This document shows positions 37,065 to 46,071 of a stretch of 64,000 bases of DNA, in pieces. The position numbers were made by a program, and so were the translations under genes. Where the stretch lies: NCBI RefSeq assembly GCF_000730665.1, contig NZ_BBIV01000005.1, positions 186,001-250,000 of the forward strand, in the 5' to 3' direction. How positions within the stretch are numbered: position 1 is the stretch's first letter; each line of letters opens with the position of its first letter. The notes beneath the pieces were generated by a model. It saw only the letters and a program-made list of their open reading frames with translations. It ran no database searches and was not told the origin of the DNA. Origin of the DNA: Pseudomonas plecoglossicida NBRC 103162 = DSM 15088 (GTDB lineage Bacteria; Pseudomonadota; Gammaproteobacteria; Pseudomonadales; Pseudomonadaceae).

Positions 37065-37100
37065 GGGCCGCTGAGCGGCCCATCGCCGGCAATAAGGCCG
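37065..37100. repeat. Degenerate REP-like structure with stem-loop
   Basis: GGGCCGC/GCGGCCC hairpin (37065-37081) is followed by CATCGCCGGCAATAAGGCCGG, a damaged REP core. It lies between ettA and the small Cys-pair protein gene. Confidence 0.65.
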
Positions 37101-37118
37101 GAAAGGGCATCACAAAAA

Positions 37119-37511
37119 TCAGACTTGGCGCTGCTTGGCCTTGCCCCGCGGCAACCGGCAACGCTCGCCCTGCTCGGCCAGGCGCGCGGCGTAGGCAGCC
37201 TTCACGCTGAAGCCACCACTGCGGGCTGGCTGCTCGACGGCCTTGGCCGGCTTGGCGGCAGGCGCACTGACGAGCTTGGCCGCCGGCTTGCTCGCGGCTA
37301 CCGTCTCGACCGGCGCTGCCGCCTTGGCGGTCTTGCGCAGTTCGGCCAGCGACGGCGTCTTGTTTTTCGCGGCAGCTGCCGCCTCAGGCTTGACCAGCGA
37401 GCGCTGGCACGACCTGCACGATACGTCCGCGGTCACGGCAGTGCTGACAAGGGTCTGACTGCTGCGCCCGCAGGCGGAATCGAGGCCATTGGAGGAAAAG
37501 TGAGTAACCAA
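37119..37511 (-). CDS. Small conserved protein with N-terminal Cys-pair motif and basic tail
   Basis: About 130 residues. The N-terminus reads VTHFSSNGLDSACGRSS and soon after VSCRSCQRSLVKPE, giving C-x(n)-C-x-x-C, which could bind zinc. It continues with an Ala/Lys/Pro-rich low-complexity stretch and a basic end (CRLPRGKAKQRQV). TTG at 37511 is selected because GGAG lies 10 nt upstream; an ATG nine codons earlier (37538) has no ribosome binding site. The composition suggests a nucleic-acid-associated or disordered protein. No family is recognised. It is divergent from morA. Confidence 0.6.
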   Translation of the reverse strand: MVTHFSSNGLDSACGRSSQTLVSTAVTADVSCRSCQRSLVKPEAAAAAKNKTPSLAELRKTAKAAAPVETVAASKPAAKLVSAPAAKPAKAVEQPARSGGFSVKAAYAARLAEQGERCRLPRGKAKQRQV

Positions 37512-37762
37512 AACCGAACATCTCCGAAGCGTTGTCATTGAAGCGGGCGGTATTCTCGCACAGGAAGCAGGGTCTTGCCGAACCCGCGGCCCGGACCACG
37601 ACCGTCGGCAGCAGACAAGAAAGCTGGCACGTTGCCATAATACTAGCCCGTTTCGGGTGCCCGGCTTTATAGTGCGCCACCACGGTTCGGGCCTCTGCGG
37701 CCGCCGGTACGCACCGTACATAGCTCTCCCTGCCATCGCCAGCCCAATCGCAGGTCCAACGC

Positions 37763-40700
37763 TTGACCAATTACAAGAAACCGTCGTCGCTGTGCCCTGC
37801 CACCTCGGCCCCGGTCGCGTCCCTGCGCGGTTCGATAAAGGGTGCGTTGGCATTGCTCGCGTTGGTCCTGCTGGGCCTGCTGCTCTGGCAACTGCTCGCG
37901 CAGTTCAGCCATACCCAGGCGGACCAGCGCCAGCAGAACCTGGAGACCAGCGCGGAGCTTGCCGACCGCCTGCACCTGAACATGGCACTGCAGGCCCAGC
38001 AGGCGCTGAATGTGGTCCAACCCTACACCAGGGCGCCTGCCCCGGCAGCCCTGCCCAGCCTGCTGGCGACCTTGCGCGAACGCCTTCCCGGCCTGCGCGA
38101 GCTGGCCTGGATCGACCACGCCGGGCAATTGAGCGCCGACAGCCTGACCGGCAGCCCCGACCGCCAGCTGATCGACGAAGTGCTGGAGCTGAACCAGGGC
38201 CGTGCGTACTTTTTCACCAACTCGGCAGACAACCGCACCCTTTACCTGCTGCTGCGCCAGGCCAGCGAACAGGACCGCGGCTACTGGCTGTTGCGCCTGT
38301 CCAGCGACTACTACCAGGCCCTGACCGCCCCCCTGGACCGCTCCGGTCACCCCCTGTGGTTGCTGGAAAACAGCCGCAGCGGCGAAGTGCTGCAGCGCCA
38401 TGCCCCTACGGCGACCAGCGATGAGCCGCTGCAGAGCGTGATGCTGGCCTTCATCGACAACAGCACCTGGCAACTGCGCGGCCTGTTCGATGCAGGCTTC
38501 GCCCGCCAGCAACTGCTGCCGGCGTTGCTCGGCAAGTGCCTGCTGGCGTTGTTCTGCGCCCTTTTGCCGGTGCTGGCGCTGATCAACATGCGCCGTCGCC
38601 AGCGCGCGCTGCAGGAAGACCGCCGGCGCTACCAGGAGATCTTCGAGGGCACCGGTGTGGCCCTGTGCGTGCTCGATCTTGCCAGCCTGCCCGGCAAGAT
38701 CGACCGCTACCACCTGCGCAACCTCGCCGCGCTCAAGCAGAGCCTGGCGCTCGAGCCCAACCTGCGCCGCGCGCTGCTGCAGGAACTGAAGATCACCGAA
38801 ATCAACCAGGTGGCGCGCCAGCTGCTCAACGTCCAATGCCACGAAGGCGCCTGGCAACGGCTGATCGATGGCAGCGGCGATGGCCTGGACAGTGTCGGCA
38901 TGCAATTGATCGACGCACTGATCGAGCAGCGCCCCTCCCTCGAACTGGAGGTGCGCCTGCCTGCCCCCCTGGGCGGCGAGCTGCACCTGTGGCTGATGGC
39001 CCGCCTGCCGCAGCAGCGCCGCGACTACCAGGCGGTGATCCTGAGCATCAGCGACATCACCAGCCGCAAACAGGTGGAGCTGTCGCTGCTGGAGCGGGAA
39101 AGCTTCTGGTCGGACGTGGTGCGTACCGTCCCCGACCAGCTGTATGTGCAGGACATGCTCAGCCAGCGCATGATCTTCAGCAACCGCCACCTTGGCCAGA
39201 CCCTGGGCTACGACCGCACCGAGCTGGCGCAGATGGGCGAGCGCTTCTGGGAACTGCTGCTGCACCCCGAAGACGCCGCCAGCTACCGGGCCCTGCGCCA
39301 GCAGCAGCGCGACAGCGGTCACAGCCAGTCGCTGCACACCCAACTGCGCTTTCGCCATCGCGACGGCGGCTGGCGCTGCTACGACATCCGCGAACAAGTG
39401 CTTGCCCGCGACGGCGACGGCCAGGTCACCCGTATCATCGGCGTGGCCAAGGACGTCACCGTGCAGATCGAAGCCAGCCAGTCGCTGCGCGACAGCGAAC
39501 AACGCTACCGCATGCTCGCCGAGAGCATCAGCGACGTGATCTTCTCCACCGACAGCCAGTTGCAGCTCAACTATGTGAGCCCCTCGATACACGCGGTGCT
39601 GGGCTACCCGGCCGAATGGATCTTCGACAACGGCTGGCAGTCGATCATCGCCAACCCGGCCCAGCTCACCGGCATCTACAGCCTGATGGAGCGGGTCAGC
39701 CGGGCCATGGGTGATGCCGAGCAACTGGCGCAACTGCGCGAGCAACTGCCGACCCAACTGTTCCTGTTCGACTGCCTGCGCGCCGATGGCCGCAAGATCC
39801 CCATCGAGCTGCGCCTGGTGCTGGTGTGGGACGACCACCAGCGGTTCGAGGGCGTGCTCGGCGTCGGCCGTGACATCAGCCAGCAGCGCCGCGCGGAAAA
39901 AGACCTGCGCATGGCCGCCACGGTGTTCGAGCACTCCACCTCGGCGATCCTCATCACCGACCCGGCCGGCTACATCGTGCAGGCCAACGAAGCCTTCAGC
40001 CGGGTCAGCGGCCATGCCATGAGCGACGTGCTCGACCAATTGCCCGGCATGCTGACGGTCGACGAGCAGCAGGAAGGCCACCTGCGCTATGTGCTCAAAC
40101 AGCTGCACCAGCGTGGCAGCTGGGAAGGCGAAGTGTGGCTCAAGCGCCGCGACGGCGATCCCTATCCGGCCTGGGTCGGCATTACCGCGGTGCTGGACGA
40201 CGAAGGCGACCTGGCCAGCTACGTGTGCTTCTTCACCGACATCAGCGAGCGCAAGGCCAGCGAACAGCGCATCCACCGCCTGGCCTACTACGACGCCCTT
40301 ACCCACCTGCCCAACCGCACGCTGTTCCAGGACCGCCTGCACACGGCCCTGCAACAGGCCGAGCGGCAAAAGGCGTGGGTGGTGCTGATGTTCCTCGACC
40401 TCGACCGCTTCAAGCCGATCAACGACTCCCTGGGCCACGCCGCAGGCGACCGCATGCTCAAGGACATGGCTCTGCGCCTGCTGGCCTGCGTCGACGATGA
40501 CGACACCGTGGCGCGCATGGGGGGCGACGAGTTCACCCTGCTGCTGCAACCGCGCGCCACCCGCGAGATGGCGCTGAACCGCGCCATCCACGTGGCCGAG
40601 AACATCCTCGGCAGCCTGGTGCGGCCATTCGTGCTGGAAAACCGCGAGTTCTTCGTCACCGCCAGCATCGGTATCGCACTGAGCCCGCAGGACGGCAGCG

Positions 40701-41593
40701 AGCTGAGCCAGCTGATGAAGAACGCCGACACTGCCATGTACCACGCCAAGGAGCGCGGCAAGAACAACTTCCAGTTCTACCAGGCCGAGATGAACGCCAG
40801 CGCCCTGGAGCGCCTGGAGCTGGAGAGCGACCTGCGCCACGCCCTGGAACAGAACGAGTTCATCCTCTTCTACCAGCCGCAGTTCAGCGGCGACGGCAAA
40901 CGCCTGACCGGTGCCGAGGCGCTGCTGCGCTGGCGTCACCCGACCCGCGGCCTGGTGCCGCCGGGCGACTTCATCCCGGTGATCGAGGAGCTGGGGCTGG
41001 TGGTGGACGTCGGCGACTGGGTACTGCGCGAAGCCAGCCGCCAGCTCAAGGCCTGGCACACGGCCAAGGTGCGCGTGCCGAAGGTGTCGGTGAACATCTC
41101 GGCACGGCAGTTCTCCGATGGCCAGCTGGGCAACCGCATCGCCTCGATCCTGGAGGAAACCAGGCTGCCGCCGGCCTGCCTGGAACTGGAGCTGACCGAA
41201 AGTATCCTGATGCGCGACGTCAACGAGGCGATGCAGATTCTCGACAGCCTGAAGGTGCTGGGCCTGAGCATCGCGGTCGACGACTTCGGTACCGGCTACT
41301 CGTCGCTCAACTACCTCAAGCAGTTCCCCATCGACGTGCTGAAGATCGACCGCACCTTCGTCGACGGCCTGCCCGAAGGCGAGCAGGATGCGCAGATTGC
41401 CCGGGCGATCATCGCCATGGCCCACAGCCTCAACCTGGCGGTGATCGCCGAGGGCGTGGAGACTCATGAGCAACTGGAGTTCCTGCGCGAGCATGGTTGT
41501 GACGAGGTGCAGGGCTACCTGTTCGGGCGGCCGATGGCGGCGAACCAGTTCGAGGCGCAGTTCGCCAACGAGACGCTGTTCATGTTCCATTGA
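37763..41593 (+). CDS. morA: MorA-like membrane GGDEF-EAL regulator with PAS domains
   Basis: A 1276-residue inner-membrane protein for cyclic di-GMP turnover. TM1 is at about residues 26-47 and TM2 at about 252-272, enclosing a periplasmic sensor domain. Three or more PAS domains follow (about 285-840), e.g. YRMLAESISDVIFSTDSQLQ and VFEHSTSAILITDPAGYIVQ. The GGDEF domain has an intact MGGDEF at about residue 921. The EAL domain has GAEALLRW at about 1050, DDFGTGYSSLNYL at about 1172 and AEGVET, so both catalytic sites look intact. MorA controls flagellar timing and biofilm in P. putida, and its gene is next to glyA, as here. The start is TTG at 37763 with a weak ribosome binding site. Confidence 0.85.
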   Translation: MTNYKKPSSLCPATSAPVASLRGSIKGALALLALVLLGLLLWQLLAQFSHTQADQRQQNLETSAELADRLHLNMALQAQQALNVVQPYTRAPAPAALPSLLATLRERLPGLRELAWIDHAGQLSADSLTGSPDRQLIDEVLELNQGRAYFFTNSADNRTLYLLLRQASEQDRGYWLLRLSSDYYQALTAPLDRSGHPLWLLENSRSGEVLQRHAPTATSDEPLQSVMLAFIDNSTWQLRGLFDAGFARQQLLPALLGKCLLALFCALLPVLALINMRRRQRALQEDRRRYQEIFEGTGVALCVLDLASLPGKIDRYHLRNLAALKQSLALEPNLRRALLQELKITEINQVARQLLNVQCHEGAWQRLIDGSGDGLDSVGMQLIDALIEQRPSLELEVRLPAPLGGELHLWLMARLPQQRRDYQAVILSISDITSRKQVELSLLERESFWSDVVRTVPDQLYVQDMLSQRMIFSNRHLGQTLGYDRTELAQMGERFWELLLHPEDAASYRALRQQQRDSGHSQSLHTQLRFRHRDGGWRCYDIREQVLARDGDGQVTRIIGVAKDVTVQIEASQSLRDSEQRYRMLAESISDVIFSTDSQLQLNYVSPSIHAVLGYPAEWIFDNGWQSIIANPAQLTGIYSLMERVSRAMGDAEQLAQLREQLPTQLFLFDCLRADGRKIPIELRLVLVWDDHQRFEGVLGVGRDISQQRRAEKDLRMAATVFEHSTSAILITDPAGYIVQANEAFSRVSGHAMSDVLDQLPGMLTVDEQQEGHLRYVLKQLHQRGSWEGEVWLKRRDGDPYPAWVGITAVLDDEGDLASYVCFFTDISERKASEQRIHRLAYYDALTHLPNRTLFQDRLHTALQQAERQKAWVVLMFLDLDRFKPINDSLGHAAGDRMLKDMALRLLACVDDDDTVARMGGDEFTLLLQPRATREMALNRAIHVAENILGSLVRPFVLENREFFVTASIGIALSPQDGSELSQLMKNADTAMYHAKERGKNNFQFYQAEMNASALERLELESDLRHALEQNEFILFYQPQFSGDGKRLTGAEALLRWRHPTRGLVPPGDFIPVIEELGLVVDVGDWVLREASRQLKAWHTAKVRVPKVSVNISARQFSDGQLGNRIASILEETRLPPACLELELTESILMRDVNEAMQILDSLKVLGLSIAVDDFGTGYSSLNYLKQFPIDVLKIDRTFVDGLPEGEQDAQIARAIIAMAHSLNLAVIAEGVETHEQLEFLREHGCDEVQGYLFGRPMAANQFEAQFANETLFMFH

Positions 41594-41613
41594 TGGGGCC
41601 TGTGGCGGCGATT

Positions 41614-41630
41614 GGGGCGCAAAGCGCCCC
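41614..41630 (+). terminator. Short hairpin after morA
   Basis: GGGGCGC-AAA-GCGCCCC 20 bp after the morA stop, followed by CAAAAAT. It resembles the GC stem-loops that accompany REPs elsewhere in the window. Confidence 0.55.
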
Positions 41631-41797
41631 CAAAAATCGGACCCCAAAGTCAACTCCCGCCCCCCAGCCAGCCCAGACACGGCGCGGGATACAACATGAA
41701 GCCCATTGGTCCGCGACTTGACGCCACTTCATATGCCAGGCGCGAATCAATCGGTTAGAATGCCCCCCCAATCCCCGCCCGATCCTTGAGGACCGTT

Positions 41798-43051
41798 ATG
41801 TTCAGCCGTGATTTGACCATTGCCAAGTACGACGCCGAGCTCTTCGAAGCCATGCAGCAAGAAGCTCTGCGCCAGGAAGAGCATATCGAGCTGATCGCTT
41901 CGGAAAACTACACCAGCCCAGCCGTGATGGAAGCCCAGGGTTCGGTGCTGACCAACAAGTACGCCGAAGGCTACCCAGGCAAGCGCTACTACGGCGGTTG
42001 CGAGTACGTCGACGTGGTCGAGCAACTGGCCATCGACCGCGCCAAGGAACTGTTCGGCGCCGACTACGCCAACGTCCAGCCGCACGCCGGCTCCCAGGCC
42101 AACGCCGCTGTCTACCTGGCCCTGCTGTCGGCCGGTGACACCATCCTGGGCATGAGCCTGGCCCACGGTGGCCACCTGACCCACGGTGCTTCCGTCAGCT
42201 CCTCGGGCAAGCTGTACAACGCCATCCAGTACGGCATCGACGCCAACGGCCTGATCGACTACGACGAAGTCGAGCGCCTGGCCGTCGAGCACAAGCCGAA
42301 AATGATCGTTGCCGGCTTCTCGGCCTACTCGCAAGTGCTGGACTTCCCGCGCTTCCGCGCCATCGCCGACAAGGTGGGTGCCTACCTGTTCGTCGACATG
42401 GCCCACGTTGCCGGCCTGGTTGCCGCTGGCGTGTACCCGAACCCGGTGCCGTTCGCCGACGTGGTCACCACCACCACCCACAAGACCCTGCGCGGCCCGC
42501 GTGGCGGCCTGATCCTGGCCCGTGCCAACGCCGACATCGAGAAGAAGCTGAACTCCGCCGTCTTCCCAGGCGCCCAGGGCGGCCCGCTGGAGCACGTGAT
42601 CGCCGCCAAGGCCATCTGCTTCAAGGAAGCCCTGCAGCCTGAGTTCAAGGCCTACCAGCAGCAAGTGGTGAAGAACGCCCAGGCCATGGCCAGCGTATTC
42701 ATCGAGCGTGGTTTCGACGTCGTTTCCGGCGGCACCCAGAACCACCTGTTCCTGCTGTCGCTGATCAAGCAGGAAATCTCCGGCAAGGACGCCGACGCCG
42801 CCCTGGGCAAGGCCTTCATCACCGTCAACAAGAACTCGGTGCCGAACGACCCACGTTCGCCGTTCGTGACCTCGGGCCTGCGTTTCGGCACCCCAGCCGT
42901 CACCACCCGTGGTTTCAAGGAAGCCGAGTGCAAGGAACTGGCCGGCTGGATCTGCGACATCCTGGCTGACCTGAACAACGAAGCGGTGATCGACGCCGTG
43001 CGTGAGAAGGTCAAGGCCATCTGCAAGAAGCTGCCGGTCTACGGCAACTGA
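41798..43051 (+). CDS. glyA: Serine hydroxymethyltransferase GlyA
   Basis: A 417-residue PLP enzyme that interconverts serine and glycine with tetrahydrofolate, the main source of one-carbon units. The PLP lysine lies in [19 protein letters not shown]. Other blocks are [40 protein letters not shown] and [20 protein letters not shown]. The ATG at 41798 ([15 protein letters not shown]) is the family start and follows TGAGGA; a TTG four codons upstream is not used. High codon bias indicates strong expression. A perfect intrinsic terminator follows. Pseudomonads carry more than one glyA copy; which copy this is cannot be told here. Confidence 0.97.
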   Translation: MFSRDLTIAKYDAELFEAMQQEALRQEEHIELIASENYTSPAVMEAQGSVLTNKYAEGYPGKRYYGGCEYVDVVEQLAIDRAKELFGADYANVQPHAGSQANAAVYLALLSAGDTILGMSLAHGGHLTHGASVSSSGKLYNAIQYGIDANGLIDYDEVERLAVEHKPKMIVAGFSAYSQVLDFPRFRAIADKVGAYLFVDMAHVAGLVAAGVYPNPVPFADVVTTTTHKTLRGPRGGLILARANADIEKKLNSAVFPGAQGGPLEHVIAAKAICFKEALQPEFKAYQQQVVKNAQAMASVFIERGFDVVSGGTQNHLFLLSLIKQEISGKDADAALGKAFITVNKNSVPNDPRSPFVTSGLRFGTPAVTTRGFKEAECKELAGWICDILADLNNEAVIDAVREKVKAICKKLPVYGN

Positions 43052-43070
43052 TCGGCAATCGCCCGATGTG

Positions 43071-43100
43071 AAAAAGCCCGGCCTTGTGCCGGGCTTTTTC
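43071..43100 (+). terminator. Rho-independent terminator of glyA
   Basis: AAAAAGCCCGGC and GCCGGGCTTTTT pair around CTTGT, 19 bp after the glyA stop. Confidence 0.92.
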
Positions 43101-43142
43101 GTTAACCTGTGCGGCTTCAGCCCACCAAGCACAGGCCCGGCC

Positions 43143-44096
43143 TTGACCAGAGAACAACTCGAAACCCAGCAGATCCCGATCTACTTCGCCACGGTGATCG
43201 CCGCCGTTGCCTTCGGCCTGCTGGCCCCAGGCGCCGCGCAGCAGCTCGAAACCCTGGTCACCCCCGCCATCGCCGTGCTGATGTACGCGATGTTCCTGCA
43301 GATCCCGTTCCTCGACCTGCGCCAGGGCCTGGGCAATCGCCGCTTCATGGCTGCCCTGCTGCTCGCCAACTTCATCCTCGTGCCGCTGTTGGTATGGGCC
43401 GTAACCCGTGGCCTGGTCGCGCACCCGGCGATCCTCATCGGCGCCCTGCTGGTGTTGCTGACACCGTGCATCGACTACGTGGTGGTGTTCACCCACATCG
43501 GCAAAGGCGACTCCCGCCTGACCCTCGCCGCAACGCCGGTGCTGCTGTTGGTGCAGTTGCTGCTGCTGCCGGTGTACCTGGCATTGATGCTCGGCGACAG
43601 CCGCGAAGTGACGATCGCTATCGCACCGTTCGTGGAAGCCTTTGTGCTGCTGATCGTCTTGCCGATGATATTCGCCGTGTTCACCAGCGCGGGTGCTCGA
43701 CGTTCGCGTGCAGTGTCGGTGTGGAGCGACGCCTGGGCGTGGCTGCCAGTACCGGCGATGGCGTTGGTGCTGCTGGCGGTGATCGGCTCGCAGATTGCCG
43801 TGGTGTGGCGCGATTTCGACCGGTTACTGCCGGTGATTCCGGTGTATGTCGGCTTCATGCTGCTGGCACCGCTGCTTGGTTTCATCGCCGCACGGCTATT
43901 GCGCTTGCCAGCTGCCGAGGCGCGCTCGGTCACCTTCAGCGCCGCCACCCGCAACTCGCTGGTGGTGTTGCCGCTGGCCTTGGCGCTCCCGGAAGACCTG
44001 CGCGGCCTGGCCGCAGCGGCGGTTATTACCCAGACGCTAGTGGAGCTGGTGAGTGAGCTCATCTACGTGCGCATGGTACCGGCCCTGATCCGCTGA
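43143..44096 (+). CDS. BASS/ACR3-type transporter (bile acid:Na+ symporter or arsenite exporter family)
   Basis: A 317-residue protein with about 9-10 transmembrane helices. After LTREQLETQQIPIYFATVIA comes the family pattern LVTPAIAVLMYAMFLQIPFLDL, then LLVLLTPCIDYVVVFTHIGKGD and FSAATRNSLVVLPLALALPE; the cysteine in TPCIDYV and the TRNS segment are typical of the ACR3/BASS fold. Close relatives are annotated as arsenic resistance proteins or bile-acid:sodium symporters, and no ars genes are adjacent, so the substrate is open. The start is TTG at 43143, just after the glyA terminator; the longer frame upstream crosses that terminator and is rejected. Confidence 0.82.
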   Translation: MTREQLETQQIPIYFATVIAAVAFGLLAPGAAQQLETLVTPAIAVLMYAMFLQIPFLDLRQGLGNRRFMAALLLANFILVPLLVWAVTRGLVAHPAILIGALLVLLTPCIDYVVVFTHIGKGDSRLTLAATPVLLLVQLLLLPVYLALMLGDSREVTIAIAPFVEAFVLLIVLPMIFAVFTSAGARRSRAVSVWSDAWAWLPVPAMALVLLAVIGSQIAVVWRDFDRLLPVIPVYVGFMLLAPLLGFIAARLLRLPAAEARSVTFSAATRNSLVVLPLALALPEDLRGLAAAAVITQTLVELVSELIYVRMVPALIR

Positions 44097-44106
44097 CACC
44101 CCGCCC

Positions 44107-44134
44107 TGTGGGAGCCGGCTTGCCGGCTCTCACA
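44107..44134. repeat. REP-derived symmetrical hairpin
   Basis: TGTGGGAGCCGGC and GCCGGCTCTCACA flank TT, with one mismatch. A REP core has become a self-complementary hairpin just after the transporter stop, probably serving as its terminator. Confidence 0.75.
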
Positions 44135-44264
44135 TGGGTTTCGCAGCCGTCTTCAAGAGCGTGGGCAAGACCGTTGCTCCCGCAGAAAAGCCCATGGCCT
44201 GTTTACCCTGCCTGGATTTACAAAGCGCGAACCATTTGGATATTCTTCGCGACCAAGTGGCGAT

Positions 44265-45815
44265 ATGACATCATGGAGCGATGGGGTGAAGATTTTTTGT
44301 ACAGTGATGTCCGGGTGGTCATCATTGCGCTCGTGCTTCAAGTGGGTGGATGACAGATTCGAGCGGCTGCGTCGGTTGCCACTGGTTCGTATAGGGCTTT
44401 ATTCACTCTTTGCCTCCTGGGTCTTGCTCAGCGACCCGTTCGGCTTGTCCTCTGCTGCCGACAAGGCTTTGTCGGACCAGCTCGGGCGCTTCCGGGCGTT
44501 TGTTCAGCCCGTCGCGCCTGCCCCCGTAACAGTCGTGGCCATCGATTACCCAAGCATCGCGGGGTTGAACAATGACGGCAATGGCTGGATGGAGGCCAAT
44601 GACTGGCCCTTGACCTACGCGGACCATGGCCGAATCCTGCGTGACCTTGCTCTGCCCAAAGGCGGCGAGGCGGCCCCTGCAGCCGTTTTCTACGACATCT
44701 TCTTCGAGCGCCCACGTGCGACCAGCGGCGATCTGGGGCAACTCGGCCGTATTCTGAAACGGCTGGACGCTGATACCTCTGCAGCAAGCATTCATCTGGC
44801 GGGTGGGGGGCAGTTTGTGCCGATCTCTCAACTGTCCCGCGAACAATTGCCGCCTGCCTCACTGGTCGTCTCTGCTTGGGAAGGCAGTGGTGACCTTTAC
44901 CCATTGCAGGCTCCCCTGGGATCAGCGGCAGAAACCAAGCCTGTAGCAACGGCAGCCAATGCACTCTACCAAGACTTGTGCAAAGCCCGCGGCGATGATT
45001 GCCACTGGGCCGACGCGACAGACCTGCCTGATTTGTCCATCCAGTGGAGTATCACGGCCAGGGACGATTGCCAGGCCGGGCCGCTGAGCACTGCGCGGGA
45101 TGTCGTCGCAATTCTCCATCGATTTGTTGGCCTCGGAACAGCGATACAAAACCCGCCTGCCGAATGCATGCCCGTCCACCAGGTGCGGTTGTCGCAACTG
45201 TATGGTGAGCACCCGGTCAGCCTCAGGCCGCCGCACCTCAAGCCCGGCGAACCGTTCGTGGTACTGGTGGGCAACGTCATGCCCAGCCTGAACGACTACG
45301 TGGCTTCCCCGCTTTACGGGCAGGTGGCGGGCGTATACCTGCATGCCAACGCATTGGTGAACCTGGAGGAAATGGGCCAGAACTACGTACGGCAAAGCAG
45401 CAATCAATGGCTCATCCTTGCCTGTTTGTTGGTGGCGATACTGTTCTGGATGTGGCGGTCCGGCACCCTTGGTTACACCTCCCGCCAACCGAAGCGCGAG
45501 GCATCCATACACACTTCATTTCTATCCAACTCATTGAGTGCAGCGGGGTTATCCCTGATCACCCTGCTGCTGGTCTCGCTGACGTTCTATCTGTGCCACA
45601 TGCTTCATGTCGCACCAGAAGGATGGATGGCATTCACAGCCTTCCTCCCGCTGCTGAGGGAAACAATCGCAGCGACAGAGTCGAATTACTACAAGGACGC
45701 ACCCCGTGAAAACACGCAACCCGATCTGCCTGCTACTTCTTGCCAGCCTGAGCATCGTTCCGGTCTCGGCCGATACCCTGCGGATCCAGAAAATTCTCAA
45801 TCCCGAACTGGTTGA
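44265..45815 (+). CDS. CHASE2-domain membrane protein without an effector domain
   Basis: A 516-residue protein. A first membrane segment (LVRIGLYSLFASWVLLSDPF, about residues 41-60) leads into a large CHASE2 extracytoplasmic sensor (about 65-395: TVVAIDYPSIAGLNNDGNGW, ADHGRILRDL, VFYDIFFERPRA, VYLHANALVNL). At least two further C-terminal helices follow (QWLILACLLVAILFWMWRS; GLSLITLLLVSLTFYLCHML). CHASE2 normally feeds cyclases, kinases or GGDEF domains; here the protein ends soon after the last helix with a polar tail. Start uncertain: ATG at 44265 has no clear ribosome binding site, and ATG at 44307 is possible. Its 3' end overlaps the next gene by 110 bp, so the operon is tightly packed. 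Confidence 0.8.
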   Translation: MTSWSDGVKIFCTVMSGWSSLRSCFKWVDDRFERLRRLPLVRIGLYSLFASWVLLSDPFGLSSAADKALSDQLGRFRAFVQPVAPAPVTVVAIDYPSIAGLNNDGNGWMEANDWPLTYADHGRILRDLALPKGGEAAPAAVFYDIFFERPRATSGDLGQLGRILKRLDADTSAASIHLAGGGQFVPISQLSREQLPPASLVVSAWEGSGDLYPLQAPLGSAAETKPVATAANALYQDLCKARGDDCHWADATDLPDLSIQWSITARDDCQAGPLSTARDVVAILHRFVGLGTAIQNPPAECMPVHQVRLSQLYGEHPVSLRPPHLKPGEPFVVLVGNVMPSLNDYVASPLYGQVAGVYLHANALVNLEEMGQNYVRQSSNQWLILACLLVAILFWMWRSGTLGYTSRQPKREASIHTSFLSNSLSAAGLSLITLLLVSLTFYLCHMLHVAPEGWMAFTAFLPLLRETIAATESNYYKDAPRENTQPDLPATSCQPEHRSGLGRYPADPENSQSRTG

Positions 45816-46071
45816 GGCCGAGTCTGCCAAGGGTGGTGAATATCGGTTGATATCGGAGTTGGGTACGTTGACCTACCCCATTGCGGCCAAGAGCGTAGAA
45901 GGCAATCGCCTGGAATTTCGCCAGGGCACCGGCGCGTGGCGGGTTTCACGTGCCGACGTGGAGTTGGTCAATGAGAAACTTGTGGTCGACTCCTGCAGCA
46001 CCATACCCGTGACCCTGGCCGGCGATGCGAAATCCGCAAGCGTCAAAGGAGCGGGCGAAGGATGCAAATGA
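45706..46071 (+). CDS. Small exported protein of the CHASE2/M48 operon
   Basis: A 121-residue protein with a signal peptide (GTG-initiated MKTRNPICLLLLASLSIVPVSA). The mature part is beta-rich: IQKILNPELVEAESAKGGEY, RLISELGTLTYPIAAKSV, RLEFRQGTGAWRVSRADVEL. Two cysteines (SCSTIP and the penultimate Cys) may pair. AAGGA precedes the GTG by 10 nt. It starts inside the CHASE2 gene (110-bp overlap) and overlaps the M48 gene by 10 bp, so expression is coupled on both sides. No family is recognised; a periplasmic partner or adaptor for the sensor or the peptidase is inferred from position. Confidence 0.78.
   Translation: MKTRNPICLLLLASLSIVPVSADTLRIQKILNPELVEAESAKGGEYRLISELGTLTYPIAAKSVEGNRLEFRQGTGAWRVSRADVELVNEKLVVDSCSTIPVTLAGDAKSASVKGAGEGCK

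Noticed and set aside
37667..41680. 1337-codon open frame on the minus strand across morA
   Set aside because: Antisense shadow of a high-GC gene with strong third-position bias; the plus-strand product has clear PAS, GGDEF and EAL motifs.
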